This document shows, piece by piece, positions 24,474-34,204 of a DNA stretch of 64,000 bases. The position numbers and the translations under genes are program-made. Each line of letters starts with the position of its first letter. Within the stretch, counting starts at the first letter, position 1. The notes beneath the pieces were generated by a model. That model made no database searches. It had not been told where the DNA came from and saw nothing but the letters and a program-made list of their open reading frames with translations. Origin of the DNA: an uncultured Marvinbryantia sp. (lineage in GTDB: Bacteria > Bacillota > Clostridia > Lachnospirales > Lachnospiraceae); contig CALDMO010000030.1 in the NCBI GenBank assembly GCA_937915375.1, forward strand, positions 49,105-113,104, read 5' to 3'.

Positions 24474-26816
24474 ATGGCTGAGAACAACTATTATGGTCTG
24501 TCTTCGGCGGAAGTGGAAGATAGAGTCCACATGGGACGTTCCAATAAAACGGATACCAGTATTTCAAAAACAACAAAGGATATTGTCAGGGAACATTCTC
24601 TGACATACTTTAACTTTTTAAATCTGTTTCTGGCTGCGTTGGTGGCGTTCACGGGACAGTTTAAGAACATGACCTTTATGGGGGTTATCCTGATCAATAC
24701 GGCGATCGGTATTTTTCAGGAATTAAAAGTAAAAAAATTGATCGATCAGGTTTCGGTGATGACAGCTCTGAAAACCTGGGTGATTCGTGAAGGAAAAAGA
24801 CAGGAAATAAATGTAGAAGATGTCGTACAAGATGATATTATTCTGGTGGAAAACGGAAATCAGATTTGTGCGGATAGTGTGGTGCTGGAATCGGACGGTA
24901 TGGAAGTCAACGAGTCAATGCTGACAGGGGAGTCCAAACCGGTTAAGAAAAAGAAAGGTGATAAGCTGATGTCGGGCAGTTTTCTGGTGGCGGGAAGCGG
25001 CGTAGCTAAGGTTTATCATGTGGGCGAGGATAATTATGCGTTTGTCCTTGCGAAAAAAGCAAAGATAAAAAAACGTGCGTCGTCTGAAATGCAGGAGACG
25101 ATAAAAAAAATCATTAAGATTGACGGTGTGCTGCTTATTCCGGTGGGGATCCTGCTGTATCTTTCACAAAAAAGTATCAGCGGCAGTACGATTTCAGACG
25201 CAATCGTGAATACCGTTGCCGGTGTGATCGGCATGATCCCGGAAGGTCTGGTACTGCTGACAAGTATCTCGTTTGTGCTTGGTGTTGGTCGTTTGGCAAA
25301 AAAACGGGCGCTTGTACAGGAAATGGAGGCAATTGAATCTCTTGCGCGTGTAGATGTACTCTGTCTGGATAAGACGGGGACGATCACTACGGGTATGCTG
25401 GACGTGGCCAATGTGATTCCGCAGGGGGATACGGAAACAGCGCGGATTGAAAAAATCATGGGAGAGATATCTCACATTTTTGATGATGTGAACAGTACGC
25501 AGGAAGCTTTGAAAAAACGTTTCCCTAAGGTGAATGAATGGAAGGTGACACAAAAAATCCCATTTTCCTCGGAGCGCAAATATCGCGCCGTGGTTTTTGA
25601 AGATCAAGGCGGTTTTGTACTTGGCGCGCCGGAATTTCTGATGGCGGAGGATACTGCGCTTCTGGAAACAGTGAATCAGTATTCGACAGAAGGAATGCGT
25701 GTATTGCTGCTGGCAAGCGCGCAGGTAGATGCAGAGAACGGTACGGTCAGTGAGGTGAAGGCTCTCGGTTTGATTCTTTTGATTGATCAGATTCGGCCGG
25801 AGGCGCACGATACGTTTGAGTTTTTTGCGAAACAAAATGTGGCGATCAAAGTGATTTCCGGAGATAATCCGGTGACGGTTTCCAATATTGCTGTGAAAGC
25901 CGGACTTGTTGGCGCGGAGAATTATATTGATGCCAGAAATCTGCCGGAGGATTTCGAGGAACTTCGTTTGGCGGTTGAACACTATACGGTATATGGACGC
26001 GTAAAACCGGAGCAGAAACAGCAGATCATCAAAGCGTGTCAGGCAAACGGAAAGGTGGCCGGTATGGTCGGCGACGGCGTTAATGATGTTCTTGCGCTTA
26101 AAGATGCGGATTGCGGCATTGCGATGGCGGCCGGCAGCGACGCGGCAAAGCAGGTAGCGCATATTGTGTTGTTGGATTCTAATTTTGCTTCTATGAAAAA
26201 TATTGTCAGTGAGGGAAGGACGATTATCAGCAACATTGAGAGAGTTAGTGCCCTGTATTTGACGAAGACTGTTTATTCGGTGCTGTTATGTGTTATTTTT
26301 ATTTTTCTGCAGGAAAATTATCCATTTATTCCGATCCAGCTTTCTTGGATCAGCGGAGTGGCAATCGGTATACCAAGTTTTCTGCTGACGCTTGAACAGA
26401 ACGGACAGGAAGTCTCGCGCGGATTTTTACGTCAGGTACTGCGGATTTCTTTGCCGGCGGCGCTTACGATGGTATTTACCATTGTACTGACACAGCTGCT
26501 GTCTCCGTTCTGGCATGGGGATGCAGTTATGACTTCGACCTATAATTTGATGCTGGGCGGTATGATCAGCCTGATCGTCGTTTGGCGTGTATGTCAGCCG
26601 CTGAATCGTTTTCGCGGGACACTTTGTATTGCGCTGCCAATCATATTTGTGGCGGGCGCTTTGATTGCACCGGAGATTCTAAGCATTTATCCGCTGCTGC
26701 GGTGGCAGAGTCTGCTGCTGATCCCGATGGTGTGCATGACAGGAGTGCTTGATGCCGGTCTTACCAAGGCAGTGTATCTGGCATATGACCTGAAAAGCAA
26801 GTGGACGAAAAAATAA
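24474..26816 (+). CDS. P-type ATPase, predicted Ca2+/Mn2+-type cation exporter
   Basis: 780-residue P-type ATPase. Actuator motif MLTGESKPV, phosphorylation site Asp299 in CLDKTGTIT, nucleotide-binding FSSERKYRAV, hinge MVGDGVNDVLALKDAD, and about ten membrane segments. The M4 motif is IPEGLVLLTS, like CtpE of Mycobacterium and the Ca/Mn exporters of streptococci (recalled, not searched), rather than the CPC of heavy-metal pumps. The ion is therefore inferred, probably Ca2+ or Mn2+. It starts 37 bp after the PurF-like gene and may share its transcript. Confidence 0.85.
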   Translation: MAENNYYGLSSAEVEDRVHMGRSNKTDTSISKTTKDIVREHSLTYFNFLNLFLAALVAFTGQFKNMTFMGVILINTAIGIFQELKVKKLIDQVSVMTALKTWVIREGKRQEINVEDVVQDDIILVENGNQICADSVVLESDGMEVNESMLTGESKPVKKKKGDKLMSGSFLVAGSGVAKVYHVGEDNYAFVLAKKAKIKKRASSEMQETIKKIIKIDGVLLIPVGILLYLSQKSISGSTISDAIVNTVAGVIGMIPEGLVLLTSISFVLGVGRLAKKRALVQEMEAIESLARVDVLCLDKTGTITTGMLDVANVIPQGDTETARIEKIMGEISHIFDDVNSTQEALKKRFPKVNEWKVTQKIPFSSERKYRAVVFEDQGGFVLGAPEFLMAEDTALLETVNQYSTEGMRVLLLASAQVDAENGTVSEVKALGLILLIDQIRPEAHDTFEFFAKQNVAIKVISGDNPVTVSNIAVKAGLVGAENYIDARNLPEDFEELRLAVEHYTVYGRVKPEQKQQIIKACQANGKVAGMVGDGVNDVLALKDADCGIAMAAGSDAAKQVAHIVLLDSNFASMKNIVSEGRTIISNIERVSALYLTKTVYSVLLCVIFIFLQENYPFIPIQLSWISGVAIGIPSFLLTLEQNGQEVSRGFLRQVLRISLPAALTMVFTIVLTQLLSPFWHGDAVMTSTYNLMLGGMISLIVVWRVCQPLNRFRGTLCIALPIIFVAGALIAPEILSIYPLLRWQSLLLIPMVCMTGVLDAGLTKAVYLAYDLKSKWTKK

Positions 26817-26884
26817 ATTTTTCCAGAGCGAAAGATAAGCCTTCTGCATATCCTGTAAGTAAGGGAAATGCAGGAGGTATTTTT

Positions 26885-27655
26885 ATGGCAAAAATTGCAA
26901 TTGACGCAGGGCATGGGGGATCAGATCCGGGTGCGGTCTTTGGGGGACGTCGAGAAAAAGACGATACCTTACGGCTAGCTCTGGCAGTCGGAGAAATTTT
27001 AGAACGGAATGGGATTGACGTTTTCTATACCAGAACAGAAGATGTTTACCAGACACCGTTTCAGAAAGCTACTTTGGCAAATCAGGAAAACGCGGATTTC
27101 TTTGTATCGTTTCACCGAAATTCCAGTCCAATCCCGAATCAGTATACAGGTGTAGAGGCACTTGTATATAATAAGGACGGCGAGAAATTGGAAATGGCAG
27201 AGGAGATTAATGAAAACCTGGAAAAAATTGGTTTTCGTAATATTGGGGTGAAGGAGCGTCCGGGGCTTGTGGTTTTGCGAAGAACACGGATGCCGGCGGT
27301 TCTCGTTGAGGCAGGATTTATCAATAGCGAAGAAGACAACCGCATGTTTGATGAGGAATTTGACCGTATTGCTCAAGGAATTGCTAACGGTATTTTAAGT
27401 ACACTCAGAAACGACGGTGCGGCATCTGTGCCAGAGGAGGACGTATACTACCGTGTGCAGACCGGCGCGTTTAAAAATCTTGACAATGCGGTGCGCATGA
27501 ATGACGAACTGGAAGCACAGGGCTATCCGGTTTTTATTATTGAAAAAAACGGTTATTACCTTGTGCAGGTAGGGGCGTTTCGAAATCTGTCAAATGCTGT
27601 CAGGATGGAAGGAATTTTGCGCTCGAACGGCTACCAGACGTATATAACTACTTAA
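26885..27655 (+). CDS. N-acetylmuramoyl-L-alanine amidase with C-terminal SPOR domain (CwlC-like)
   Basis: 256 residues. Amidase_3 domain (1-180): IAIDAGHGGSDPGA with the first zinc His, SFHRNSSP with the second, and the catalytic Glu in VLVEAGFINSEEDN. A SPOR domain (about 190-256) binds glycan lacking stem peptides: YYRVQTGAFKNLDNAVRM and YYLVQVGAFRNLSNAVRM halves. No signal peptide, like Bacillus CwlC, which lyses the mother cell late in sporulation. Given sigK in the window, a sporulation role is plausible. Start 26885 follows GCAGGAGG. Confidence 0.9.
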   Translation: MAKIAIDAGHGGSDPGAVFGGRREKDDTLRLALAVGEILERNGIDVFYTRTEDVYQTPFQKATLANQENADFFVSFHRNSSPIPNQYTGVEALVYNKDGEKLEMAEEINENLEKIGFRNIGVKERPGLVVLRRTRMPAVLVEAGFINSEEDNRMFDEEFDRIAQGIANGILSTLRNDGAASVPEEDVYYRVQTGAFKNLDNAVRMNDELEAQGYPVFIIEKNGYYLVQVGAFRNLSNAVRMEGILRSNGYQTYITT

Positions 27656-27781
27656 GAATCTTAATTCTTTGTGATATCTGTTCGGTCAGGGTAAGATTGC
27701 CTTTTAAATTGAAAATAACTGTGCTATACTGACCCTATCAGTATCATAAGGATGATCGACGAAGGGATTTATGAGAATGAC

Positions 27782-29185
27782 ATGGAAAAGAAAAACAAAG
27801 GCAAAATAGTCCGAAACAGTATCCTGATATTGCTGGCGCTGATACTGCTTGCAATAATCGGGGTTTATGCGGCAGGAATCCTGTATTTTCGGGAGCGTTT
27901 TTTCCGTAATACAAAAATCAACGGGTTTGATGTGTCGGAGCAGACTGTAAAAGAGGTAGAGGAACGGATTGCCAGACAGGTCGGAAGCTATCAGCTGGAG
28001 ATTTCCGAGCGTGGAGGCAAAGCGGAGATGATTACGGCAAAACAGATGGATTATCATTATGTATCACAGGGAGAGGTGCAGACCTTCCTGGAAAGCCAGA
28101 AGGTCTGGCAGTGGCCGCTTTGTATGTGGGAGGCTTATTCCTATACTTTTGATTCCAGCGCGCAGTACGATGAAAAATTGCTGATGAAGGCGATCAACGC
28201 TTTGGAATGCTTGGATGAGGAAAAAGTAACAAAGCCGAAAGATGCATATATTGAGTTCCTTGACGGCAGTTATCATGTGATCCCGGAAAACGAGGGAAAT
28301 CTCCTTGACCGTGAAAAGACAGTGAAGCTTTTGCATGAGGCGGTTGACTTCGCAAGGACAAAGATTTCTCTGGAAGAACAGGTATGTTATCTGACGCCGG
28401 ACAGACGCAGTGACGATGAGGTGTTAAATGCGACGAAAGATACCTTAAATACTCATATCAGAACCAGCGTTACCTATTTGTTCGGCAATGAGACGGAGAG
28501 CTTAAATGCTGAGCAGATTCGTCCGTGGATCAGATTTGATGATGCCGGAAATGTTTCGCTTGCTGAAGAACGAGTACGTGAGTTTGTGGGTATGCTGGCG
28601 GATAAATATAACACGGCTGACCGTCCACGTGAGTTTCATACGACGGGAGGAAGAACCGTGACGGTTGAGGGAGGCAGCTACGGCTGGCTGATTGATCAGG
28701 AGACGGAGGTGCAGGCGCTTATGGAATGTATCCGAACCGGTTTTCAGGGAGAGCGTTATCCGGAGTACGCGCAGACAGCTGTTAGCCGCGAAAACAGTGA
28801 CCTTGGTTACAATTATGTAGAAATAGACCTGAGCAAACAGCATGTTTGGATGTATATTGACGGGGAACAGATTGTCAGTACGGACTGCGTGAGCGGTATG
28901 CTGACGCAGCCGGATCGCACGACGCCATCGGGGACATATACCTTGTATTACAAACAGTCTCCGGCAGTTCTGCGCGGCGCGAATAACGAGTATGAGACTC
29001 CGGTTACTTACTGGATGCCGTTTAATGGCGGTATCGGTCTGCATGACGCGACCTGGAGAGGCAGCTTTGGAGGAGACATTTATGTGAACGATGGTTCACA
29101 TGGCTGTATTAATCTTCCTTTGAACGCGGCAAAGACAATTTATGAAAATATTTATGATGGAATGCCGATCGTGTGCTACTATTAA
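27782..29185 (+). CDS. Membrane-anchored L,D-transpeptidase (YkuD) with PG-binding domain
   Basis: 467 residues. Basic N-terminus and one membrane segment (about 11-35), a long extracellular region of the PG_binding_4 type, and a C-terminal YkuD domain (about 345-467) with the catalytic GSHGCINLP. Makes 3-3 crosslinks in peptidoglycan or anchors proteins. A start at 27752 is also possible, adding ten residues; neither has an ideal ribosome site. It neighbours the amidase gene, so this is a small wall-remodelling pair. Confidence 0.88.
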   Translation: MEKKNKGKIVRNSILILLALILLAIIGVYAAGILYFRERFFRNTKINGFDVSEQTVKEVEERIARQVGSYQLEISERGGKAEMITAKQMDYHYVSQGEVQTFLESQKVWQWPLCMWEAYSYTFDSSAQYDEKLLMKAINALECLDEEKVTKPKDAYIEFLDGSYHVIPENEGNLLDREKTVKLLHEAVDFARTKISLEEQVCYLTPDRRSDDEVLNATKDTLNTHIRTSVTYLFGNETESLNAEQIRPWIRFDDAGNVSLAEERVREFVGMLADKYNTADRPREFHTTGGRTVTVEGGSYGWLIDQETEVQALMECIRTGFQGERYPEYAQTAVSRENSDLGYNYVEIDLSKQHVWMYIDGEQIVSTDCVSGMLTQPDRTTPSGTYTLYYKQSPAVLRGANNEYETPVTYWMPFNGGIGLHDATWRGSFGGDIYVNDGSHGCINLPLNAAKTIYENIYDGMPIVCYY

Positions 29186-29231
29186 AAAGTCATGTGCTGG
29201 ATGCGTAACTACTGATACAATAGGAAATTAT

Positions 29232-30365
29232 ATGAAAAAGGAAGAACTGAAAAAAATCAATGAGCCGCTTTTGGAATGGTTTGATAAAAATGCCCGGGTG
29301 CTTCCGTGGAGGGAGCGCCCAGAGCCTTATCGTGTCTGGGTGTCGGAGATTATGCTTCAGCAGACCAGAGTAGAGGCGGTCAAGCCGTTTTTTGCCCGGT
29401 TTATGGATGCGCTGCCTGATGCGGCGGCACTTGCGGCATGTCCGGAGGAGCGTCTGTTAAAGCTCTGGGAAGGACTGGGGTATTATAACCGTGTCCGTAA
29501 TATGCAGATTGCTGCGCAGACGGTTGTCTCTGAGTATGGCGGCAAATTGCCGGCAGATTATGGTGCGCTGCTGAAATTAAAGGGCATTGGCAGCTATACA
29601 GCCGGAGCGATTGCTTCGATCGCCTATGGGATTCCGGTTCCGGCAGTGGACGGAAATGTGCTGCGCGTTATTTCCAGAGTGTTGGCAAGCGATGCAGATA
29701 TTACAAAACAGTCTGTGAAAAAAGAAATAGAAGAGATGTTGCATGAAACGATGCCGAAAGACAGGGCAGGCGCGTACAACCAGGCGCTGATGGAACTGGG
29801 AGCGCTTGTTTGCGTGCCGAATGGTATGGCGAAATGTGAGAGGTGTCCGCTGGCAGATCTCTGTCAGGCTCGTAAGAGGGATATTGTTATGGAACTGCCG
29901 AAGAAAGCGCCCAAAAAAGAGCGGCGGATTGAAAACCGTACAGTGCTGATCATCAAAGATGGCGACCGGGTAGCGATTGATAGACGGCCGTCCAAGGGAC
30001 TGCTGGCAGGTCTTTATGAACTGCCGAATGAGGCGGATACTCTGTCGCAGGAAGAAGTGCTGGCGTTGTTAAAGGAACGTGGTCTTATGCCGATCCGTAT
30101 CAAGAAGCTGACACAGGCGAAGCATATTTTCAGTCATGTGGAATGGCATATGACGGGATATGCTGTGTTGGTAGAAGAACCGGTGCGAAGTGAAAGCGGT
30201 ACATATGTATTTAAAGACGCGAATGGCCGGGAAAACCGTTATCTTTTTGTCGAACCGGAAAAGACACAGGAACAGTATCCGATTCCGGCGGCATTTGCGG
30301 CCTACACGGAATATCTGCAGATAAAATTGGGACAAAATAAATACAAAGGGGAAGAAGAATCATGA
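29232..30365 (+). CDS. mutY: A/G-specific adenine glycosylase MutY
   Basis: Removes adenine mispaired with 8-oxoguanine. It has 377 residues. HhH-GPD domain with EIMLQQTRVEAV (catalytic Glu), KGIGSYTAGAIAS helix-hairpin-helix and catalytic Asp in AVDGNVLRV; a 4Fe-4S loop with C-x7-C-x2-C-x5-C ending PLADLC; a C-terminal NUDIX-like 8-oxoG recognition domain from about residue 235. Start 29232 chosen by AGGA upstream and family match. Overlaps the next gene by 4 nt. Confidence 0.95.
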   Translation: MKKEELKKINEPLLEWFDKNARVLPWRERPEPYRVWVSEIMLQQTRVEAVKPFFARFMDALPDAAALAACPEERLLKLWEGLGYYNRVRNMQIAAQTVVSEYGGKLPADYGALLKLKGIGSYTAGAIASIAYGIPVPAVDGNVLRVISRVLASDADITKQSVKKEIEEMLHETMPKDRAGAYNQALMELGALVCVPNGMAKCERCPLADLCQARKRDIVMELPKKAPKKERRIENRTVLIIKDGDRVAIDRRPSKGLLAGLYELPNEADTLSQEEVLALLKERGLMPIRIKKLTQAKHIFSHVEWHMTGYAVLVEEPVRSESGTYVFKDANGRENRYLFVEPEKTQEQYPIPAAFAAYTEYLQIKLGQNKYKGEEES

Positions 30366-31375
30366 AAATATTATCAGTGGCAATACCGTGCTATAATTCA
30401 GAGAAATATATGAGAAAGTGTATCGAATCCCTGCTGCCGGGAGGTGAGGAAGTAGAGATTTTGATCGTGGATGACGGATCCAAGGATGGTACAGCGCAAA
30501 TCGCAGATGAGTACGCTGAAAAATACCCGACGATCGTCAAGGCGATACATCAGGAAAACGGCGGTCACGGCGAAGCGGTCAACGCCGGTATCCGCAATGC
30601 ATCGGGGCTGTATTTTAAAGTGGTAGACAGCGACGACTGGGTGGATTCTGAGGCTTATCCGAAGATTTTGAAAAAGCTTAAAGAATTGATTGCCGGACCG
30701 GATACAGTGGATATGATAATCTGTAATTATGTTTATGATAAGATTGGCGCAAGAAGAAAAAAGATTATGCAATATCGTCATCAGCTTCCGGTGGACGAGG
30801 TGTTTGAATGGAAATCTGTTCGTACCAGAATCGGCCATTACATACTGATGCATTCCGTAATCTATCGCACGAATCTTTTAAAGGAATGTAATCTGGAACT
30901 GCCGAAGCATACGTTTTATGTGGACAATCTGTTTGTTTTTCAGCCGCTTCCGTATGTGCGGAAAATGTATTATATGGATGTGGAGTTTTATCATTATTAT
31001 ATTGGCCGTGAGGATCAGTCGGTCAATGAACAGGTTATGATCGGCAGAATTGATCAGCAGATCCGTGTCAACAAACTGATGATCGATACGATGGCGCGTG
31101 CCAAAGGACTCAGTAAAAATTGCCGAAAATATATGATCAGCTATCTGGATATCATTATGACCGTATCGTCCATGCTGGCGATCCGATCTGGTACGGATGA
31201 GAATTTTGAAAAGAAACAGGAACTCTGGCAGTATCTGCGAAGTGTTGACAGAGGTCTGTATCTGAAGATACGGCATGGGATTCTCGGACGCGCCTGCAAT
31301 TTGCCGGGCAAGAGCGGACGTACTGTTTCTGTTGCGGCGTATAAGATTACGCAGAAGGTCTATGGATTTAATTAA
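30362..31375 (+). CDS. Family 2 glycosyltransferase
   Basis: 337 residues, GT-A fold: LSVAIPCYNSEKYMRKCIESLL at the N-terminus, VDDGSKDGT nucleotide-sugar motif, GHGEAVNAGIRNA, and the metal-binding VVDSDDW near residue 92. No membrane segments are evident. The acceptor and sugar are unknown; a cell-envelope glycan is the default guess. Coupled to mutY by an ATGA overlap. Confidence 0.88.
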   Translation: MKILSVAIPCYNSEKYMRKCIESLLPGGEEVEILIVDDGSKDGTAQIADEYAEKYPTIVKAIHQENGGHGEAVNAGIRNASGLYFKVVDSDDWVDSEAYPKILKKLKELIAGPDTVDMIICNYVYDKIGARRKKIMQYRHQLPVDEVFEWKSVRTRIGHYILMHSVIYRTNLLKECNLELPKHTFYVDNLFVFQPLPYVRKMYYMDVEFYHYYIGREDQSVNEQVMIGRIDQQIRVNKLMIDTMARAKGLSKNCRKYMISYLDIIMTVSSMLAIRSGTDENFEKKQELWQYLRSVDRGLYLKIRHGILGRACNLPGKSGRTVSVAAYKITQKVYGFN

Positions 31376-31380
31376 TGAAA

Positions 31381-31436
31381 GATCGCATCTGACAGTCGTT
31401 TTGCAGGAATGTCTGTCAGACGCGATTTTGTTTTAT
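31381..31436 (+). terminator. Terminator between the convergent glycosyltransferase and lipid kinase genes
   Basis: Long imperfect stem: ATCGCATCTGACAG against CTGTCAGACGCGAT with one mismatch, followed by TTTGTTTT. Confidence 0.75.
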
Positions 31437-31456
31437 GATAGAGGAGTGTGCGCGTG

Positions 31457-32374
31457 TTAAGAGCCGATAAACGGCAAGCGTTTTTCGGCAAGCGAGATAG
31501 TAATATCCGTCCGGTGTCCGCAGGGTTCGCCGTCTGCGTGCAGCGGCGCAGGCCGGTTACAGATAATGTGGACGCGTCTGCATTTTAAGGTATGTACGCC
31601 GCGGTATTTTGTGTGTTTGCCTGAGAAGGCTGTTGGCAGAAGAGAGAGGATTTTCAGGCGCGGGATTTTTTCAATCACGCAGAGATCCAGAATATCATCA
31701 TCCGGCACGGCATCCGGGCAGAACATAAATCCGCCGCCTTCATATTTAGTATTCATTGCCGCAGCAAAAAAGACCTTGTCAAATACAAGTTGTTCCCGTT
31801 CGTCTAATGTAATCGTCATTTTGCAGGGTTTTATCAGAAGCAGCTGTTTTAGGGCGACAAACAGATAAATTAATTTGCCGAGCCGGAGGCGATTGAGTAT
31901 TTTTTTCATTCGGGAACGCATGACCTCGTGGCAGACGGCTGCATCGAAACCAAGCCCGGAGCTGACGATAAAATGACGGGTGAGTCCATCGGTTGTTATC
32001 GTGCCGACGTTGACCGGCCGGATATTTTGTTTATTTAAGAGCGCATCCAGCACTTCGGAAGGTTCCGTGGGGAGAGACAGTCCGCGAGCCAGATCGTTTC
32101 CGGAACCGGTCGGGATGTATCCAAAGTGTATAGATTCGTAATCGGTCAATCCATCGATGACCTCGTTTGCTGTGCCGTCGCCGCCAACGGCTATGATCGT
32201 GCAAGGAGCATATTTGCTGGAAATTTTTTCTGACAGAGCGGACGCATGGCCCGGTGCGTTCGTAAAGTATACGCGGTAGGAAATCTGTTTTTCTGAGAGG
32301 GCTTCTTCGATACGTTTCCAGATACGGAGCCCTTTTCCGGAACTGGATTTTGGATTTACAATAAAGTAATGCAT
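31457..32374 (-). CDS. Diacylglycerol kinase family lipid kinase (YegS/DgkB-like)
   Basis: 305 residues of the DAGK catalytic family. N-terminus YFIVNPKSSSGKG, ATP motif AVGGDGTANEVIDG near residue 63, and PTGSGNDLARGL near residue 87. C-terminal beta-sandwich with HADGEPCG. Phosphorylates diacylglycerol or a related lipid at the membrane. On the minus strand and alone; about 215 bp of sequence lies between it and glnS, with no RNA gene that I can see. Confidence 0.9.
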   Translation of the reverse strand: MHYFIVNPKSSSGKGLRIWKRIEEALSEKQISYRVYFTNAPGHASALSEKISSKYAPCTIIAVGGDGTANEVIDGLTDYESIHFGYIPTGSGNDLARGLSLPTEPSEVLDALLNKQNIRPVNVGTITTDGLTRHFIVSSGLGFDAAVCHEVMRSRMKKILNRLRLGKLIYLFVALKQLLLIKPCKMTITLDEREQLVFDKVFFAAAMNTKYEGGGFMFCPDAVPDDDILDLCVIEKIPRLKILSLLPTAFSGKHTKYRGVHTLKCRRVHIICNRPAPLHADGEPCGHRTDITISLAEKRLPFIGS

Positions 32375-32589
32375 GGCTTACTCCTGTTTTGCAGTTTGTC
32401 GATGCCTGTCAGTATCTGTCGGCATCCTGTGCCATTGTATCATAAGACGTTTCAAAATGTAACTTCCATTTTTGGCTGCGGCGCTATTTTCGGAAAATTA
32501 CACGGATCTGCGGCGTATGCCGTCTTTACTTTAACGGGAAATTGTGCTAGTATAGAAACTATTCGAGAAAGAGAAAACGGAGGAGAATC

Positions 32590-34192
32590 ATGGAAAAAGA
32601 AACGGTTTCCAGAAATTTTATTGAACAGATTATTGATAAAGATATTGCGGAGGGAAAATGTGATACGGTTTGCACCCGTTTTCCGCCGGAGCCGAATGGT
32701 TATCTGCATATCGGCCATGCAAAGTCCATTCTTTTGAATTACGGACTTTCTCAGCAATATGGTGGAAAATTTAATCTGCGTTTTGACGATACAAACCCGA
32801 CCAAGGAAAAGATAGAATTCGTGGAATCTATTAAAGCCGATGTGGAATGGCTGGGAGCCGATTGGGAAGATAGATTGTTCTTTGCATCCGATTATTTTGA
32901 TCAGATGTATGAAGCGGCAGTGAAGCTGATCAAAAAAGGCAGCGCTTATGTCTGTGATCTCACTGCGGACGAGATTCGTGAGTACCGCGGTAGAAATGAA
33001 GTCCGGCAAGTATGCGGACGGCGAAAAGGTGCTGCGCGCGAAGATTGATATGGCATCTCCGAATATCAATATGCGCGATCCGATCATCTACCGTGTGGCA
33101 CATATGAGCCATCACAATACCGGTGATAAATGGTGCATTTATCCAATGTATGATTTTGCGCATCCGATTGAGGATGCGATTGAGGGTATCACACATTCCA
33201 TTTGTACGCTGGAATTTGAGGATCACAGACCGCTGTACGACTGGGTTGTACGTGAGGTTGGTTATGAAAAGCCGCCGAAACAGATCGAGTTTGCAAAGTT
33301 GTATCTGACGAATGTCGTTACAGGAAAGCGTTACATCAAAAAGCTGGTAGAAGAAGGTATCGTGGATGGATGGGATGATCCGCGTCTCGTTTCCATTGCT
33401 GCATTAAAACGCCGCGGCTTTACACCGGAATCAATTAAGATGTTTGTAGAACTCTGCGGCGTGTCCAAGAGTCATAGTTCTGTAGATTATGCGATGCTAG
33501 AATATTGCATCCGCGAGGATCTCAAGCTCAAACGCCCGCGTATGATGGCGGCGCTTGACCCGGTAAAACTGATTATCGACAATTATCCGGAAGGACAGAT
33601 AGAATATTTGGATGTAGTAAACAATCTGGAAAATCCAGAGCTCGGCAGCCGTAAGGTGCCGTTCGCGCGCGAACTTTATATCGATCGTGAAGATTTTATG
33701 GAGGAACCGCCGAAGAAATATTTCCGTCTGTTCCCGGGCAATGAGGTGCGTCTGATGAACGCATACTTTGTCAAATGTGAAAGCTTTGTGAAAGACGAGA
33801 ATGGAAAGGTGACAGAGATTCACTGCACTTATGATCCGCAGTCAAAGGGCGGCAATAGCCCGGATGGACGCAAAGTAAAAGGAACTATCCATTGGGTAGC
33901 GGCTCCGACAGCAGTGAAAGCGGAGGTACGTCTCTACGAAAATATCATTGATGAGGAAAAGGGTGTTTACAACGAGGACGGCAGTCTGAATCTGAACCCG
34001 AATTCACTGACTGTATTAAAAGAATGCTACATCGAGCCGGAATTGGCAAACGCGAAAGCGTACGACAGTTTCCAGTTTGTACGTCAGGGATTTTTCTGTG
34101 TTGACGCACACGATTCTAAACCGGGAGCGATGGTATTTAACCGTATCGTTTCTTTGAAGAGTTCCTTTAAGCTGCCTAAGGCAGACGCATAA
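32590..34192 (+). pseudogene. glnS: Glutaminyl-tRNA synthetase, broken by an internal frameshifting deletion
   Basis: Class I GlnRS. The N-terminal piece (32590 to about 32991) has PPEPNGYLHIGHAKSI with the HIGH motif and FDDTNP, and runs in frame to EYRG. The family then expects about 25 residues (TLTxPG...RSVEEN...). They are absent, and the protein resumes one frame over with EMKSGKYADGEKVLRAKIDMASPN. Frame arithmetic gives a loss of 3n+2 nt, about 74. The rest is intact to 34192. Read as is, the first frame ends at 33048 after 152 residues. An internal start at 32948 has no ribosome site. Either a true null allele or an assembly fault; the size argues against a base-call error. Confidence 0.88.
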
Positions 34193-34204
34193 ACGGAGGA
34201 GACT

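Noticed and set aside
27722..27733. Promoter for the L,D-transpeptidase at TATACT
   Set aside because: A good -10 but no -35 at acceptable spacing; the gene may be read from upstream.
32948..34192. Separate gene starting at ATG 32948
   Set aside because: No ribosome site, and its first residues overlap the N-terminal part of glnS in another frame; it is the displaced remainder of glnS.
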